In this document: piece after piece, positions 21,737-32,259 of the stretch
How positions within the stretch are numbered: the first letter of the stretch is position 1
Layout of the letters: every line of letters starts with the position of its first letter
Notes under the pieces: generated by a model
What the model was told of the DNA's origin: nothing
The model's database searches: none
What the model saw: the letters and a program-made list of their open reading frames with translations, nothing else
Translations under genes and position numbers: made by a program
Origin: Candidatus Altimarinota bacterium
GTDB lineage: Bacteria > Patescibacteriota > Gracilibacteria > BD1-5 > UBA2023
Assembly (NCBI GenBank): GCA_028713325.1
Contig: JAQTON010000001.1
Coordinates: forward strand, 199,454-263,453
Length of the DNA: 64,000 nucleotides
Reading direction: 5' to 3'

Positions 21737-23449
21737 ATGAACAATACACGTTTTGTGCTCTATGCACGCAAGTCTTCGGAAAGAGAAGATAGACAGATAC
21801 AATCGATTGATGATCAGATTAACTACTGGAACAAAAGAGCTAAAGAAGAGGGTATAGAGATTATCAAAATTTATACAGAAGAGAAATCAGCCAAAACTCC
21901 TGGACGAAGAGCTGAATTTTACACTATGTGTGACGATCTTGAAAAATGACACATAGACGGGGTTCTATGCTGGAAGCTTGATCGACTATCTCGTAATCCT
22001 GTGGATACGGGGAGGATTCAATATATGCTCCAAAGAACCAAGATTAAGCGGATAATTACGAGCGATCGTGTATATTATCCAGAAGATTCCTGACTTATAT
22101 TCAGCGTAGAAACAGGAATGGCGAATCAGTATATCTTAGACCTTTCCAAAAACTCGAAACGATGACTCCAAAGCAAGCTCGATAAGTGACACTTTCCTGG
22201 GATGGCCGTTCAATGATACCTGAATGATAGAATCAATAGAACGATAATCCCAGATCCAGAACGATTCAGTATGGTAAAGAAAATGTGGGAGATGCTTCTC
22301 TCGTGATGTTATTCGCCTCAGAAAATTCTCGAAACTGCGACACACGAATGGTGATATAGAAGCTTGAAGCGTAAAAAGACATGAGGAAAACCATTGGCCC
22401 TCTGCACACTGTATGATATATTCCGTAATCCATTTTATGCCGGGTATATGCGGTATAATGGACAACTGAAAAAATGAGATCATCATCCGATGATTACCTG
22501 GGAAGAGTTTCAAAAAGCTCAAAAGCTCTTTGGACATACAAAGTGAGAAACTGGTTCGATAAAAACAGAGAGACCGTCTATGCTTGAATTCTCATATACA
22601 TGAGTGGTGGTATGTGGGGAATGTGGATGTATGGTTACGGCAGAGAAGAAGACAAAGATACTACAAACAACTAAACAAGAAAAAAGCTACACATACTATC
22701 ACTGTACTCATAAGAAAAATTCCCCTACATTCCGATGTTCACAAACATGAGGAATTCCCGAGTGAGTTATGGAATCTCAGATTAAAGAGATTCTTGAGAG
22801 CATAGAAATTCATCCAGAGTACTTTGACTGGGTAAAAGAGGTTTTGTGAAGAAGATATAGTGAGGAGACCCAGGGGAGAGAATTAGTATTTGAGAGTGTG
22901 AATAAAGCGATAGAGAATGAGGAGAAGAAAAAGAATCGTCTCGTCAATATGAGGCTCAATGGAGAGTTTGACGATAATTATGCGGAGTATGAGCGACTTA
23001 AGAAAGAGATGGAAGAAGAATCTCAAAAGCTTCAGATTAGAAGGACTGAACTAGAAAGAGAATCTACAAACTGGACGGAGCTCATAGAGGACACTTTTGA
23101 TTTTGCAAAAATGGCAAGTGAGAAGTTCCAAAATGGGGATCTGGAAACAAAGAAACTTATTTTCCGATCATTGGGTTCGAACTGGACTTTAAAAGACGGA
23201 AAACTGCAAGCCAATCTGCATGATTGGTTTTTGCCGTTTAAAAACATGATAGATTTAGACTCTCCCGATTCCCGAAGGTTAGAACTGAACAAAAAACGCA
23301 CCAGCTTGCGGAAAGCTGATGCGTCTGATGATTGAATTCGACTATGGTGGCGAGGGGCAGAATTGAACTGCCGACACACGGCTTTTCAGGCCGCTGCTCT
23401 ACCACTGAGCTACCCCGCCGGGCGACAGTTATTATATGAAAAACTGTAG
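21737..23449 (+). CDS. Large serine recombinase (integrase) of the element
   Basis: With about 20 TGA codons as Gly the frame is open for 570 codons. The N-terminal resolvase domain has YARKSSE with catalytic Ser13, then the GVLCWKLDRLSRNP motif. A recombinase domain and a zinc ribbon (CGECGCM then HCTHKK and RCSQ) follow, then a coiled coil near residues 385-440. A start at ATG 21719 is also possible. Because TGA is not a stop here, the frame continues through the attachment site and antisense across the whole tRNA-Phe, ending at TAG 23447-23449; conserved protein ends near residue 530. It should catalyse integration into, and excision from, the tRNA. The C-terminal tail would change upon excision. 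Confidence 0.82.
23291..23323 (-). terminator. Terminator of tRNA-Phe, supplied by the element
   Basis: Minus strand CGCATCAGCTT / AAGCTGGTGCG (one G-U pair), loop TCCG, then TTTTTT. It starts 21 bp past the tRNA CCA and lies inside the 3' coding part of the recombinase gene. It functionally replaces the displaced terminator at 5985-6016. Confidence 0.75.
23344..23353. repeat. attR: right attachment-site repeat
   Basis: ATGGTGGCGA, identical to 6031-6040. It covers the CCA and the last acceptor-stem bases of tRNA-Phe; the element lies on the lower-coordinate side. Confidence 0.75.
23345..23419 (-). tRNA. tRNA-Phe(GAA)
   Basis: A complete cloverleaf on the minus strand: acceptor GGCGGGG/CCTCGCC with one G-U pair, D-arm GCTC-AGTGGTA-GAGC, anticodon loop CTGAAAA with anticodon GAA, T-arm with GTTCAAT, and encoded CCA. 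It is the integration target of the element. Confidence 0.92.
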
Positions 23450-23466
23450 GAATGCAAAAGATTTTT

Positions 23467-23592
23467 AGAGAATCTCTGAAAATCTCGATATTTGCACTCA
23501 AGCCTTACATTCCTCGCTCTCCGTACAAGTCGTACGGTTCGCTTCGAAACGCGGTTTTTGTACAAATCTCTTCGTTTTTGAGAGAGTCTCTT
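23467..23592 (+). repeat. Dispersed hairpin element, copy 1
   Basis: The core TCCTCGCTCTCCGTACA...GTACGGTTCGCTTCG spans 23511-23546. Outer arms AGAGAATCTCTGAAAA and TTTTTGAGAGAGTCTCT are imperfect inverted repeats. The same architecture recurs at 40520, 51158 and 52851. This copy lies between tRNA-Phe and the 3' end of dnaE. Confidence 0.7.
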
Positions 23593-23604
23593 TCTTATAT
23601 AATT

Positions 23605-26600
23605 TTACCATCCCTTTGCTGCCACCCATTCTTTAATTACTCCAATAGATTCAACCGATATTTTCGTGTCTTTTTTCTGTCATTGTATATCGATATATAT
23701 TTGAATGGATCCCTTTGTAAGTCCCTCCAAATAGGTTTTGAGATCCACGAGATCCTGTCGGCATGCGGAAGAGGGGACTGTGATGACGTGTTCTTTCGTG
23801 CGAACACAGGGGTTCACCCCTATGTCTTCCTCCTCTGTTTCTTGCAAATCTGTCTCCATAGGCAGGCTCTCTTTTATTTCCGACGTTCCGCTCTCCGTAT
23901 TCTCACCAACTTCTTCTGTAAAGCCCGAGAGATTTACAAGAGTCCTTGCATCGAAGAGATTCACGTCATTTGCCTGCTGTCGGATGGAAGTAATGGTCGA
24001 AGCACGAATGGTTTGGGCGGTGACGGCCATTTCTCCGTTTTCCTCGTTTCCTCGGAAAATACCCTCAACGAGAAGGATTTTATCTTCCTCAAGGAGGGGA
24101 GAGAGTACTTCATATTCTTTGGAAAATACCAATACGGTGAATTTGAAATCGAAACTATCACAGGTGGCGATGGCCATCATCTTTCCCGTTTTTGTCTGTA
24201 CCTGCCGAACCGAAGTGACGAGACCGATCAATCTCACTCGTTTCATCGCTTCTTTTTTCGTTTTTGCTGGAGTTCCGGTTCTTTTATCATTGATAACCTC
24301 TTCTCCTTCCGGGAGAGAAAGGGGTTGAGAGATATTTTCAGAGCGAACACTTAGATTCGCCCCTACGTTTTCTTCCACATCCCCCTCATGTTCCATTTCC
24401 ATAACGACCCGTTCCGACATTTTTTTCCGCCATAGGGCGATATGCTCCATTCCGATGGTTCGCTTGTCTATATAGGGCTTCAGTCCGTCGAGTCCGTGTC
24501 CGGAGACTCCGTATCCGATAGACTGTTTTTCTCCGCGAATTTTTTCTTCAAAAGTCAGAGCTTTGGCTTTCTCCAGAGAAAATCGAAGATGCTCGGTATT
24601 GTGATGTCCGAGATCAAAGAGTCCTATCTGGCTCGTTGCTTGCTTCTTTTCATTCTCTTTTTGTATCGCACTCATCTTCGTGATAGATGCGACGAGACTG
24701 GCACGATCCCCGAGACTATCCAACGCTCCGGAGAGAATCAGGGCTTCGAGTGCTTTTTTATTGATGACGTCCCCGCTGTTTCGTTCGATAAACTCATAGA
24801 TGGTGGTGTATGGTGAACCCTCACGATTGCGACGGATCGAGTCGATGGGTCCGTCTCAGAGTCCTTTGATGGCTTTGAGTCCGAAACGAATATGTTTTTT
24901 ATCGATAAACGTGAAGTGTTTCATAGACTCGTTCACATCCGGCGGGAGAATCTCGATTCCCTTGGATCTGCATTCTCCGATTTCCATGGTGATACGCTCC
25001 ATATCTTCCTCGTCCGATACCATGAGTGCCGTCATAAATTCGGTCGGATAATAGGCTTTCAGATAGGCGGTTTGATACGAGATCATCGCATAACAGGCGG
25101 CATGGGATTTGTTGAATCCGTATCCGGCAAACGGTTCGATGATATCCTCGAAGATATACTTCGCGAGCTCTTCCTTGTGTCCCTGAGCTTTCGCGGCATC
25201 GATGAATTTCCCCTTTTGTTCCATAAGGAGATCGATCTTTTTCTTTCCTATCGCACGACGGAGGATATCCGCTTCGCCGAGAGAAAATCCCGCAAAAGCC
25301 TGAACGAGTTGCATAATCTGTTCCTGATAAATGGCGATACCTTGAGTGGGCTTCAGAATGGCCTCGAGAGAAGGGTGCGGATAGGCAACTTTTTCACGAC
25401 CGTGTTTTCGGGCGATGTAGGTCGGGATATACGCAATCGGTCCGGGACGATAGAGCGAAAGCATCGCGATGATGTCTTCAAACACATTGGGTTTCAAATC
25501 TCTCAGATACTTACGCATTCCGGCGGATTCGAGCTGAAATACTCCAGTCGTATCTCCGTCCGCAAAGACCTTGAAAACCTTCTTGTCGTCGAAGGTGATG
25601 TCGAGAATATTCAAATCTTTTCCGTGATGGCTCTTGATAATCTTCAGACATCGTTCGATAATGGTGAGGTTTCGGAGTCCGAGAAAGTCCATTTTCAAAA
25701 GTCCGAGATCTTCCAGAGGTCCTGCGGAAAATTGCGTAACCGTCGTGTGTTCGTCTTTTGGCGGGTGTTGGAGGGAACAATAGTCAGTCATGGGCTTCGG
25801 TGCGATGATAACCGCACAGGCATGCACTCCGAGTTGTCGAATAGAACCTTCCAATCGGAGTGCATTGTCGATAACCATATGATACCGACTGTCCGTATCG
25901 TACGCTTTTTTGAATTCTATCGATTCTTCGAGAGCATCCTTGAGCTTGGTTCCCGGTTTTGACGGTATGGATGCGGCAAGCTTATTCATCTCGGCAAAGG
26001 GGATTCCGAGAGCTTTTCCCACATCTTTCACCGCCGCACGTGCCGCCATGGTTCCGAAGGTACAGATCTGTGCCACATGATCCGCTCCGTATTTTTCTCG
26101 AACATAGGAGATAACCTTATCTCGTCCCGTATCCGAGAAATCGACATCGATATCGGGCATGGATACACGAGAAGGATTCAGGAATCGTTCGAAGAGGAGT
26201 CCGTATGGGAGGGGATCGATATCGGTAATATTCGAAAGATACGCGAGAATCGCTCCCGCGGCGGATCCGCGACCCGGCCCCACGGGAACTCCGTTGTTTT
26301 TCGCATAGATGATGAAATCCGATACGATATTAAAATATCCGTTGAATCCCATGAGATCGACAACAACCAGTTCATACTCGAGACGATCGATAATCTCGGA
26401 TGCCGAAAAAAGCATATTTCGAGAGGAGAGTTTTTTCTCCAGTTCCGTAATCATCTCCTTTTTCCGATCGGTATAATAGCTCCATGCCAAATCCTTGAGT
26501 TCGTCGACGGACATCTCCATAAGTTTTTTGAGAGTTCCGGAGATATCTTTTTTATGGATGAATTCATTGATGGTAATCTCATCGAGTCAGAAGTTATACC

Positions 26601-27582
26601 GAAAATTGAGTCCCGAGATACAGATATATCGGAGATTCCATTCCTCCTCTCCGAGCTTCTTTATCCCGACAGGAAGACGATCGGTATATTCCCTATAGAG
26701 GACTTTCTCTTTTTCCCCGAGCTCAAATGTCGGTATGAGCGTTTCCCCGTAGGGGATATCGATACGGATTTTATCATTGATTTCGAGCGTGTTCCGTATC
26801 GCTTCCGGCACGTGGGCGAAAAGTTCCGCCATTTCTTCACCGCTTCGGAGGGCATAATTCCCTTCGATGAGGGTCGGACGATCCGGATCTTCGAGAGATC
26901 GCCCGTCTCCTATGCAGTAAAAAAGATCGCGAGCTTCCGCATCGCTCTGATCGATGTAATAGACATGATTCGTCGCAACCACTTTGTGTCCGTACGTACG
27001 CGAGAGTTTTATGAGATAATCGTTGATCTTCGGCTGATTCCCCCGATCCGGATGCTCCTGAAGTTCCAGATAGAAGTCGTCTTTTCCGAAAATTCCCTCG
27101 TAATAGGCGATTCTCTGACGGATGTATTCCTCGCTTTTTCCGGTCGTGATATGTTGGGGAATCTCTCCCATGATAGACCCGGAGAGCCCTATCAGATGAC
27201 CTTTGTATTTTTCGAGTAATTCAAAGTCGATTCTCGGTCGTCCGTTGTACATGCCGTGGAGCCATGATTCCGTCACCATATTGATGAGATTTTTATATCC
27301 CTCGATATTTTTTGCCAAAAGAACGATTTCGAAAAGTTCATTATCCTTGTCTCGATTCGTTTTTCATTTCTTGGAGATGGTCGCTTCCACTCCGATGATG
27401 GGATTCACCCCCGATTCTTTCGCCTTTTTATAGAATTCGAACGCTCCGTAGAGATTTCCCGCATCGGTGATGGCAAGACCCGGCATGGAGAGTTCTTTTG
27501 TCCGCTTGACAAAGGCTCCCGGTTTTCCGAGACCGGAAAGGAATGAATAGTGGGTATGGGTGTGAAGGTGAACGAAGGACAT
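23605..27582 (-). CDS. dnaE: DNA polymerase III alpha subunit
   Basis: 1325 aa with four TGA-Gly codons. It starts MSFVHLHTHTHYSFL, the PHP domain with its metal-binding histidines. The polymerase active site PDIDVDF lies near residues 476-482, preceded by GPGRGSAAG near 435. A helix-hairpin-helix region and an OB-fold (VRLIGLVTSVRQVQTKTGK, around residue 1110) follow, then a variable acidic C-terminal tail. It is the main replicative polymerase. The start ATG 27582 fits the family N-terminus; an upstream alternative TTG is unnecessary. The length is slightly above the usual 1150-1200 because of the C-terminal insertions. It stands alone between the tRNA and the kinase gene. Confidence 0.95.
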
Positions 27583-27626
27583 TATGGATTTTGACTTGTT
27601 AGTTTCTATAAAAAGTATGAGCAACC

Positions 27627-27665
27627 GTCATTGCGAGCGAAACAAAGTGAAGCGAGGGAATCTCC
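27627..27665. repeat. GTCATTGCGA-type interspersed repeat
   Basis: CGTCATTGCGAGCGAAACAA and the following AGTGAAGCGAGGGAATCTC resemble one arm of the larger copy at 58175-58263. This repeat type is common between genes in many bacterial genomes. It lies in the divergent gap between dnaE and the kinase gene. Confidence 0.6.
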
Positions 27666-27776
27666 CATATGATTATATTTTCGTGTAGTATATAGAAAAT
27701 TTGAAAAAACAAAAACTCTCTTGCTTTCTTTCGTTTTTTTCATACGATTCATTCATCTATTTTCTATCAAAAAATT

Positions 27777-28319
27777 ATGCAAAAAATGATTCTCGCACTT
27801 GCCGGAGAGATGGGCTGTGGAAAGGGAACGCTCACCAAATATCTGGTTGCTCAGTACGGTGCGGAAGTATACCGATTTTCCAATCCTCTTCGCGACATTC
27901 TCGATCGAATGCATCGCGAAAAGAGTCGTGACAGCATGCAACAGCTTTCCACGGCACTCAGGCAGGTTTTCGGGGAGGAAATCCTTTCCGAGATCGTTCT
28001 CGCGGATGTCGGTCAGAGCGAATCATCCTGTATCATCATCGACGGAGTACGCCGAGAAAGCGATATAAAATACCTCCGAAATCTTCAGGGTTTCAAACTT
28101 ATCTTTATCGATGCGGATTTGCAGACTCGCTATACCCGCATCACTTTTCGGGGAGAAAACAGTTCCGACACCACTAAAACCATCGAGGAATTTATCCGAG
28201 AATCCGAAGCGGAAGCAGAGTCGAGAATCCGGGGACTGAAGGAGATTTCGGATTTCATTTTGGAAAATAACGGTACCATGAAAGAATTGGAGGAACAGTT
28301 TGAAAAGGTGGTGAAATAA
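27777..28319 (+). CDS. P-loop nucleotide kinase-like protein
   Basis: 180 aa, no TGA codon. It begins MQKMILALAGEMGCGKGTLT with a Walker A GEMGCGKGT at residues 10-18, followed by RFSNPLRDIL and later CIIIDGVRRESDIKYL and a lid-like LQTRYTRITFRGENS. This pattern matches small nucleotide or dephospho-CoA kinases and archaeal adenylate-kinase-like proteins; the exact substrate cannot be decided from the sequence. The C-terminus is charged and helical. It is divergent from dnaE and upstream of aspS, with a 320-bp gap that contains the aspS leader. Confidence 0.6.
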   Translation: MQKMILALAGEMGCGKGTLTKYLVAQYGAEVYRFSNPLRDILDRMHREKSRDSMQQLSTALRQVFGEEILSEIVLADVGQSESSCIIIDGVRRESDIKYLRNLQGFKLIFIDADLQTRYTRITFRGENSSDTTKTIEEFIRESEAEAESRIRGLKEISDFILENNGTMKELEEQFEKVVK

Positions 28320-28389
28320 AGATATGAAAAGTGAAATTCTTTTGACTTTCCTCCCTATTTTCATACTATCTCTCCTATCAAAAGCACTT

Positions 28390-28620
28390 GAGCAGTCAAC
28401 ACCTGCGATGCTGGAGGAAGAAATCCCAAGTACTCGGGAAACTAGACCCTCACGGAAGCTCCCGTCATAGAGTAAATCAAGTAGGGATTGACCCTCAAGG
28501 ACTGCCTTCGGGAGTCTGTGTGTCTACCCGAAGCCTCGGTGGCACCTTCCCATATAGTATATGCGGGACCGAAGCACATAAAAACATTCGCTATCGCTGT
28601 TTTTGTGGGCTTTTTTGTTT
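28390..28620 (+). promoter_or_regulatory. Structured leader of aspS, possible T-box riboswitch
   Basis: Features seen: GATG and GGAGGAAGAAA near the start; a UUCG-capped hairpin GACTGCC-TTCG-GGAGTC about 25 nt before GGTGGCACC (28538-28546), which matches the core of the T-box sequence; and, further on, a terminator-like stem AGCACATAAAAACA / TGTTTTTGTGGGCT (12 of 14 paired) followed by TTTTTT, 20 bp before aspS. Asp codons GAC occur twice in the upstream part. The layout suits tRNA-Asp sensing, but I cannot fold it fully. The aspS frame stays open through it, which is probably incidental. Confidence 0.4.
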
Positions 28621-28639
28621 TCTTACCACTCTCATTTAT

Positions 28640-30403
28640 ATGCACCGAACACATACCTGCGGCGAACTTACCGCCATATATATTGGACAAGAAGTGACGC
28701 TCTCCGGATGGGTGGCGAATCGTCGCGACCACGGGGGTATTATATTCATCGACCTCAGGGACCGGTACGGAATCACACAAATGGTATTCGACCCGCAGGA
28801 TAATGAATCGGCTTGGAAGATAGCCGATACTTTCCGAAGCGAATACGTGGTAAAACTGACGGGGAAAGTACGACATCGCCCGGAAGGACAGACGAACAAG
28901 AACCTTATAACAGGAGAGATAGAAATTATCACTCTTCATGCAGAGATTCTTGCCGAGTCCAAAACCCCTCCGTTTGAGATATCCGATCATACGACCGCAA
29001 ATGAGGAAATCCGTTTCAAGCACCGATATCTCGATCTCAGACGAGCAAAGGTTCTTGAGAATGTGAAATTCCGTGCCATTATGAACCATTTTACTCGGAA
29101 TTGGTTTACGGACAAGGGCTTCACGGAAGTGCAGACTCCTATTTTCACCGTGAGTTCTCCGGAAGGGGCTCGGGACTTTCTCATCCCGTCGCGTCTGCAT
29201 AATGGGAAGTTCTACGCACTTCCGCAGGCACCGCAACAATACAAGCAACTCCTGATGGTTGGAGGAATAGACAAGTACTTCCAGATCGCTCCATGTTTTC
29301 GTGATGAAGATCCTCGGGCGGATCGACATTCGTGCGAGTTCTATCAGATCGACTGTGAGATGAGTTTCGTGGAACAGGAGGATATCTTCGAGGTGGCGGA
29401 ATCTTTCGTGAAAGACCTCATCGCGGGAATCTCTCCCGAGAAACATATCCGAGAAAACAAAGTCTACCGATTTACGCATAAAGAAGCAAAGAACTTGTAT
29501 GGAAGCGACAAACCGGATATTCGATTCGATCTCCATTTCGAGGATTTCACTTCTGATTTCCGAAACTCGGGATTCTCCGTATTTCAGGGAGCGGTTGCAG
29601 CCGGAGGAGTCGTGAAAGCGATGAAACTCGAAAATGTTGCTATGAGTCGGAGCGAAATTGATGCGATTACCGGAGTCGCTCAAGATAACGGTGCGAAGGG
29701 ACTTGCCTATATCATCTACGAAGCAGAAGGACCTCGAAGTCCGATTCTGAAGTTCTTTTCCGAGGCGGAGATGAAAGCTCTCGAAGAAAAACTTGCACCC
29801 AAAGCAGGGGATATGATATTTTTTGGAGCGGGGGAGTACGCACTCGTAACCAAGGTTCTCGGAGCGGTTCGTCTCGCCCTTCGTGACAAGTATAATCTTG
29901 CCGATCAGAATGAACTCGCATTTGCGTGGATAACCGATTTCCCGATATTTGAGAGAAAAGACGATGGAACGATTGATTTCGAACACAACCCATTCTCTAT
30001 GCCTCACGGAGGAGCAGCTGCATTTGACAACCCGGAGCCGACCGAGATTTACGGGATGCAGTACGATCTCGCCTGCAACGGATACGAGATACTCTCCGGG
30101 TCCATTCGAAACCATGACCTCAAAGCACTTGTGAAGGCTTTTAAAATGGTCGGAAAAGGGGAGGAGGAAGTGAAGGAAAAGTTCGGAGCGATGTACAATG
30201 CGTTCCAGTACGGAGTGCCTCCGCATGGAGGATTTGCCTTCGGATTCGACCGACTTCTCATGATTCTCAAAAACGAGGACAATATCCGTGAAGTTTATGC
30301 CTTTCCGAAATCCGGAAAAGCCGAAGATGTGATGATGAACGCACCGAATTATATCGATGATGCACAACTAAAAGAGTTGGGAATTGAAGTGAGAGGAGAA
30401 TAA
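28640..30403 (+). CDS. aspS: Aspartyl-tRNA synthetase
   Basis: 587 aa, a normal length for bacterial AspRS. The N-terminal OB-fold anticodon-binding domain contains LSGWVANRRDHGGIIFIDLRD. Class II motif 2 is FRDEDPRADRHSCEFYQIDCE, with DPRADR as flipping-loop residues; the bacterial GAD insertion lies near residues 300-410; motif 3 is GFAFGFDRLLMIL. The protein attaches aspartate to tRNA-Asp (and possibly tRNA-Asn, if Asp-tRNA amidation exists here). Start ATG 28640 is chosen because the family begins M-RTHxCGELT. No TGA codon is used. Expression may be controlled by the leader at 28390-28620. Confidence 0.96.
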   Translation: MHRTHTCGELTAIYIGQEVTLSGWVANRRDHGGIIFIDLRDRYGITQMVFDPQDNESAWKIADTFRSEYVVKLTGKVRHRPEGQTNKNLITGEIEIITLHAEILAESKTPPFEISDHTTANEEIRFKHRYLDLRRAKVLENVKFRAIMNHFTRNWFTDKGFTEVQTPIFTVSSPEGARDFLIPSRLHNGKFYALPQAPQQYKQLLMVGGIDKYFQIAPCFRDEDPRADRHSCEFYQIDCEMSFVEQEDIFEVAESFVKDLIAGISPEKHIRENKVYRFTHKEAKNLYGSDKPDIRFDLHFEDFTSDFRNSGFSVFQGAVAAGGVVKAMKLENVAMSRSEIDAITGVAQDNGAKGLAYIIYEAEGPRSPILKFFSEAEMKALEEKLAPKAGDMIFFGAGEYALVTKVLGAVRLALRDKYNLADQNELAFAWITDFPIFERKDDGTIDFEHNPFSMPHGGAAAFDNPEPTEIYGMQYDLACNGYEILSGSIRNHDLKALVKAFKMVGKGEEEVKEKFGAMYNAFQYGVPPHGGFAFGFDRLLMILKNEDNIREVYAFPKSGKAEDVMMNAPNYIDDAQLKELGIEVRGE

Positions 30404-30479
30404 ATATAAAATGAATATTTATACGAGATAATAAGTAATTTTTGTAAAAAAATCCTCATTTTTATTATGTAGCTCTCAT

Positions 30480-31388
30480 ATGAAACATTCTTGACAAGAG
30501 ATTGCCGTACCGTTTGAAAATGGTTGAAAATATGTTGGTTCCATGGAATCTTGAACGGAGATACATGATGTATTGCTTTGAACAGCAAAAACTTTTGCTA
30601 TGATTGATATCACGTGATCGGATCTCCCGGAAGTGTATGTACCATTTGGTATGTCTGATTCCTTGGGAATGGATGCAAGAAAAACGGAGAATAGATGAGA
30701 AATATCTATCGATCCCGTTATAGGGAAACCGAGTGAGGACGACTTATATGATCTGGATTTTGTTGGTAATAATTCTGAACCAAAAAATGAACCGGTAAAA
30801 GAGCTTGCTAAGCTGACAAAAAATACTAAGGTACTTGTTTCGAGGCTGGAAAAAATCAAAGGGACACTTGAATGAATACTGCCAAACTTTCTTCACTCTC
30901 AATTACGAGGAGATGTTATGGCAGACATATCTCAACAAGAGGCTGAATGGGATACTATGGAACTAGGAGATATGGTTATTCGTGGAGAAGAAGTAAGTAT
31001 GTGGAGCGAACTTCTGAGTAATGCTAAAAGAAGTGATTTTATTCCACAAAAAACGGTAACAGAGTTGGAAAGGGGAGAGATAGTGGAACTCATTATCGAT
31101 GGTTTTGAGAGTTTTCGGATTGTGAAAATACGAACAAGGGACAAAGAGGGATACTCCCTCAGTGTGATAGAGTTTGAAAGAGAAAGTCTAGTAAATAAGA
31201 ATCCCCAAAATAAGAGATGTATCAAAGCAAAAGGCAGTTATCTTATGCGACTTCCTCTTCTCGAAGGGGGAGTTATCTCTCTTTTGAATAATAAAATGGA
31301 GTGTGTCGCAAGCCATAAAATACAACGAATATTTCTGAACAAACAACAAGGCTCTCTTTTGAAAGGATTCTTCAAACTTCTGTCTTAG
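30480..31388 (+). CDS. Hypothetical 302-aa protein
   Basis: The frame from ATG 30480 to TAG joins across eight TGA codons; standard reading shows only the last half. There is no signal peptide or membrane span. The middle has an acidic, Asn-rich linker and a short helical segment (LTKNTKVLVSRLEKIKGTL); the C-terminal half is rich in beta-type sequence (ELIIDGFESFRIVKIRTRD). No family recognised. It stands alone, 76 bp downstream of aspS, and is followed by a hypothetical gene on the opposite strand. Confidence 0.6.
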
Positions 31389-31533
31389 AAAAACTGGAAA
31401 AAACTGAGGACTGAAGTAATATGAAGGCAATTGAAATAAAGAACAATTTTTTGATAAAATGCCCTCATATTCACAGTACAACTCTCGTAGAGTTATGCCG
31501 ATAAAATAGCATCGGATAATCTAAAAAAATATA

Positions 31534-32121
31534 TTAATTAACAGGAATTTTGCATGTTACTGTCGATTCGACCGTAACGTTTCCGCCACAAATCCCACCA
31601 AACTGTTGATAATTTATAAAATTACTCCCATCCCAATAAACCAATCAGTACAAACCACCACATGATGTACCATGCGTGGTAGTGGTATGAGAAAGGAAAG
31701 TTCATCCCGGGTGATATTTGGCACAAAGATATTGCCCATCGCCATTGCGTAATTCTCTTGCCCATCATAAAGCACTCGAAATATTCATATATGTATAGAT
31801 ACAACCCTCCGTTGCATCCAAGGTTCCTCATTTGGATAAACACTTATAATCACTTTTTAGAAGATAGTCTGAGGCGGGAAATCCTCCAAGTTTTGCACTA
31901 TTTTTTACTTCCCCGGTCGTATCGGTTATATAGTTTCCAGATTGCAGAATATTATTGAAAATCACAGTAAATTTCCCACCTGTCGTCTCTGATCCCCCAG
32001 GATTTCCACTCGGCCAACTAATGTTGGCATATACAATTCAAAGAACCACTACTATAAAAAGCACTGCCGTAATTATGGCATTTGCTACTTTTTTCCCAAA
32101 CCAAGAAAGAAACTGTTTCAT
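31534..32121 (-). CDS. Membrane-anchored exported protein of unknown function
   Basis: 195 aa with six TGA-Gly codons. A single N-terminal hydrophobic helix (ANAIITAVLFIVVVLGIVYA, residues about 13-32) acts as an uncleaved anchor or signal peptide. The outside domain is rich in Gly, Thr, Tyr and Cys (CLSKGG, CIYTY, YLCAKYH, SCGGLYG, ICGG, TCKI), consistent with disulfide bonds. The pattern resembles minor pilin-like or surface proteins of these phyla, but it lacks the GFTLxE prepilin motif. It is divergent from the lipoprotein gene at 32260. Function unknown. Confidence 0.6.
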
Positions 32122-32259
32122 ATAGATGAAATTTTGAAATTAAAATTCTTCAGAAGAAGTATATCATTTTTCTTACAAATCAAAATTTTATTTTGTATTT
32201 TTTTGAAAAACTCACTTTTTTCATATACTCATTCCTGGTTTCATATCATTTTCTTCTCT

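Larger units (their letters stand above)
6031..23353. mobile_element. Integrative element in tRNA-Phe carrying IetAS and Type III R-M
   Basis: A 10-bp direct repeat derived from the tRNA-Phe 3' end brackets 17.3 kb. Inside are a large serine recombinase adjacent to the right end, a primase-helicase, DUF5659-like and small zinc-ribbon proteins, and two defence systems. No capsid, portal or terminase gene is visible, so it is not a complete tailed phage. It could be an integrative plasmid-like element or a phage satellite. The genes use TGA-Gly very heavily compared with flanking housekeeping genes. It is inserted between the tRNA and the secreted-protein operon downstream. Confidence 0.8.

Noticed and set aside
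6767-23335. A cluster of decaying pseudogenes with many in-frame stops
   Set aside because: All interruptions are TGA, never TAA or TAG, and they fall at glycines; under code 25 the genes are intact.
6031-23353. A complete prophage
   Set aside because: No capsid, portal, terminase, tail or lysis gene is recognisable.
23452-24354. A 300-codon plus-strand frame
   Set aside because: Antisense to the 3' part of dnaE and starting inside a repeat element; no coding features.
28388-28639. An 84-residue N-terminal extension of AspS
   Set aside because: The frame is open, but the AspRS family begins at MHRTHTCGEL (28640) and the upstream part is a structured leader.
28442-30367. A 641-codon open frame on the minus strand
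   Set aside because: Antisense shadow of aspS and its leader; no family features.
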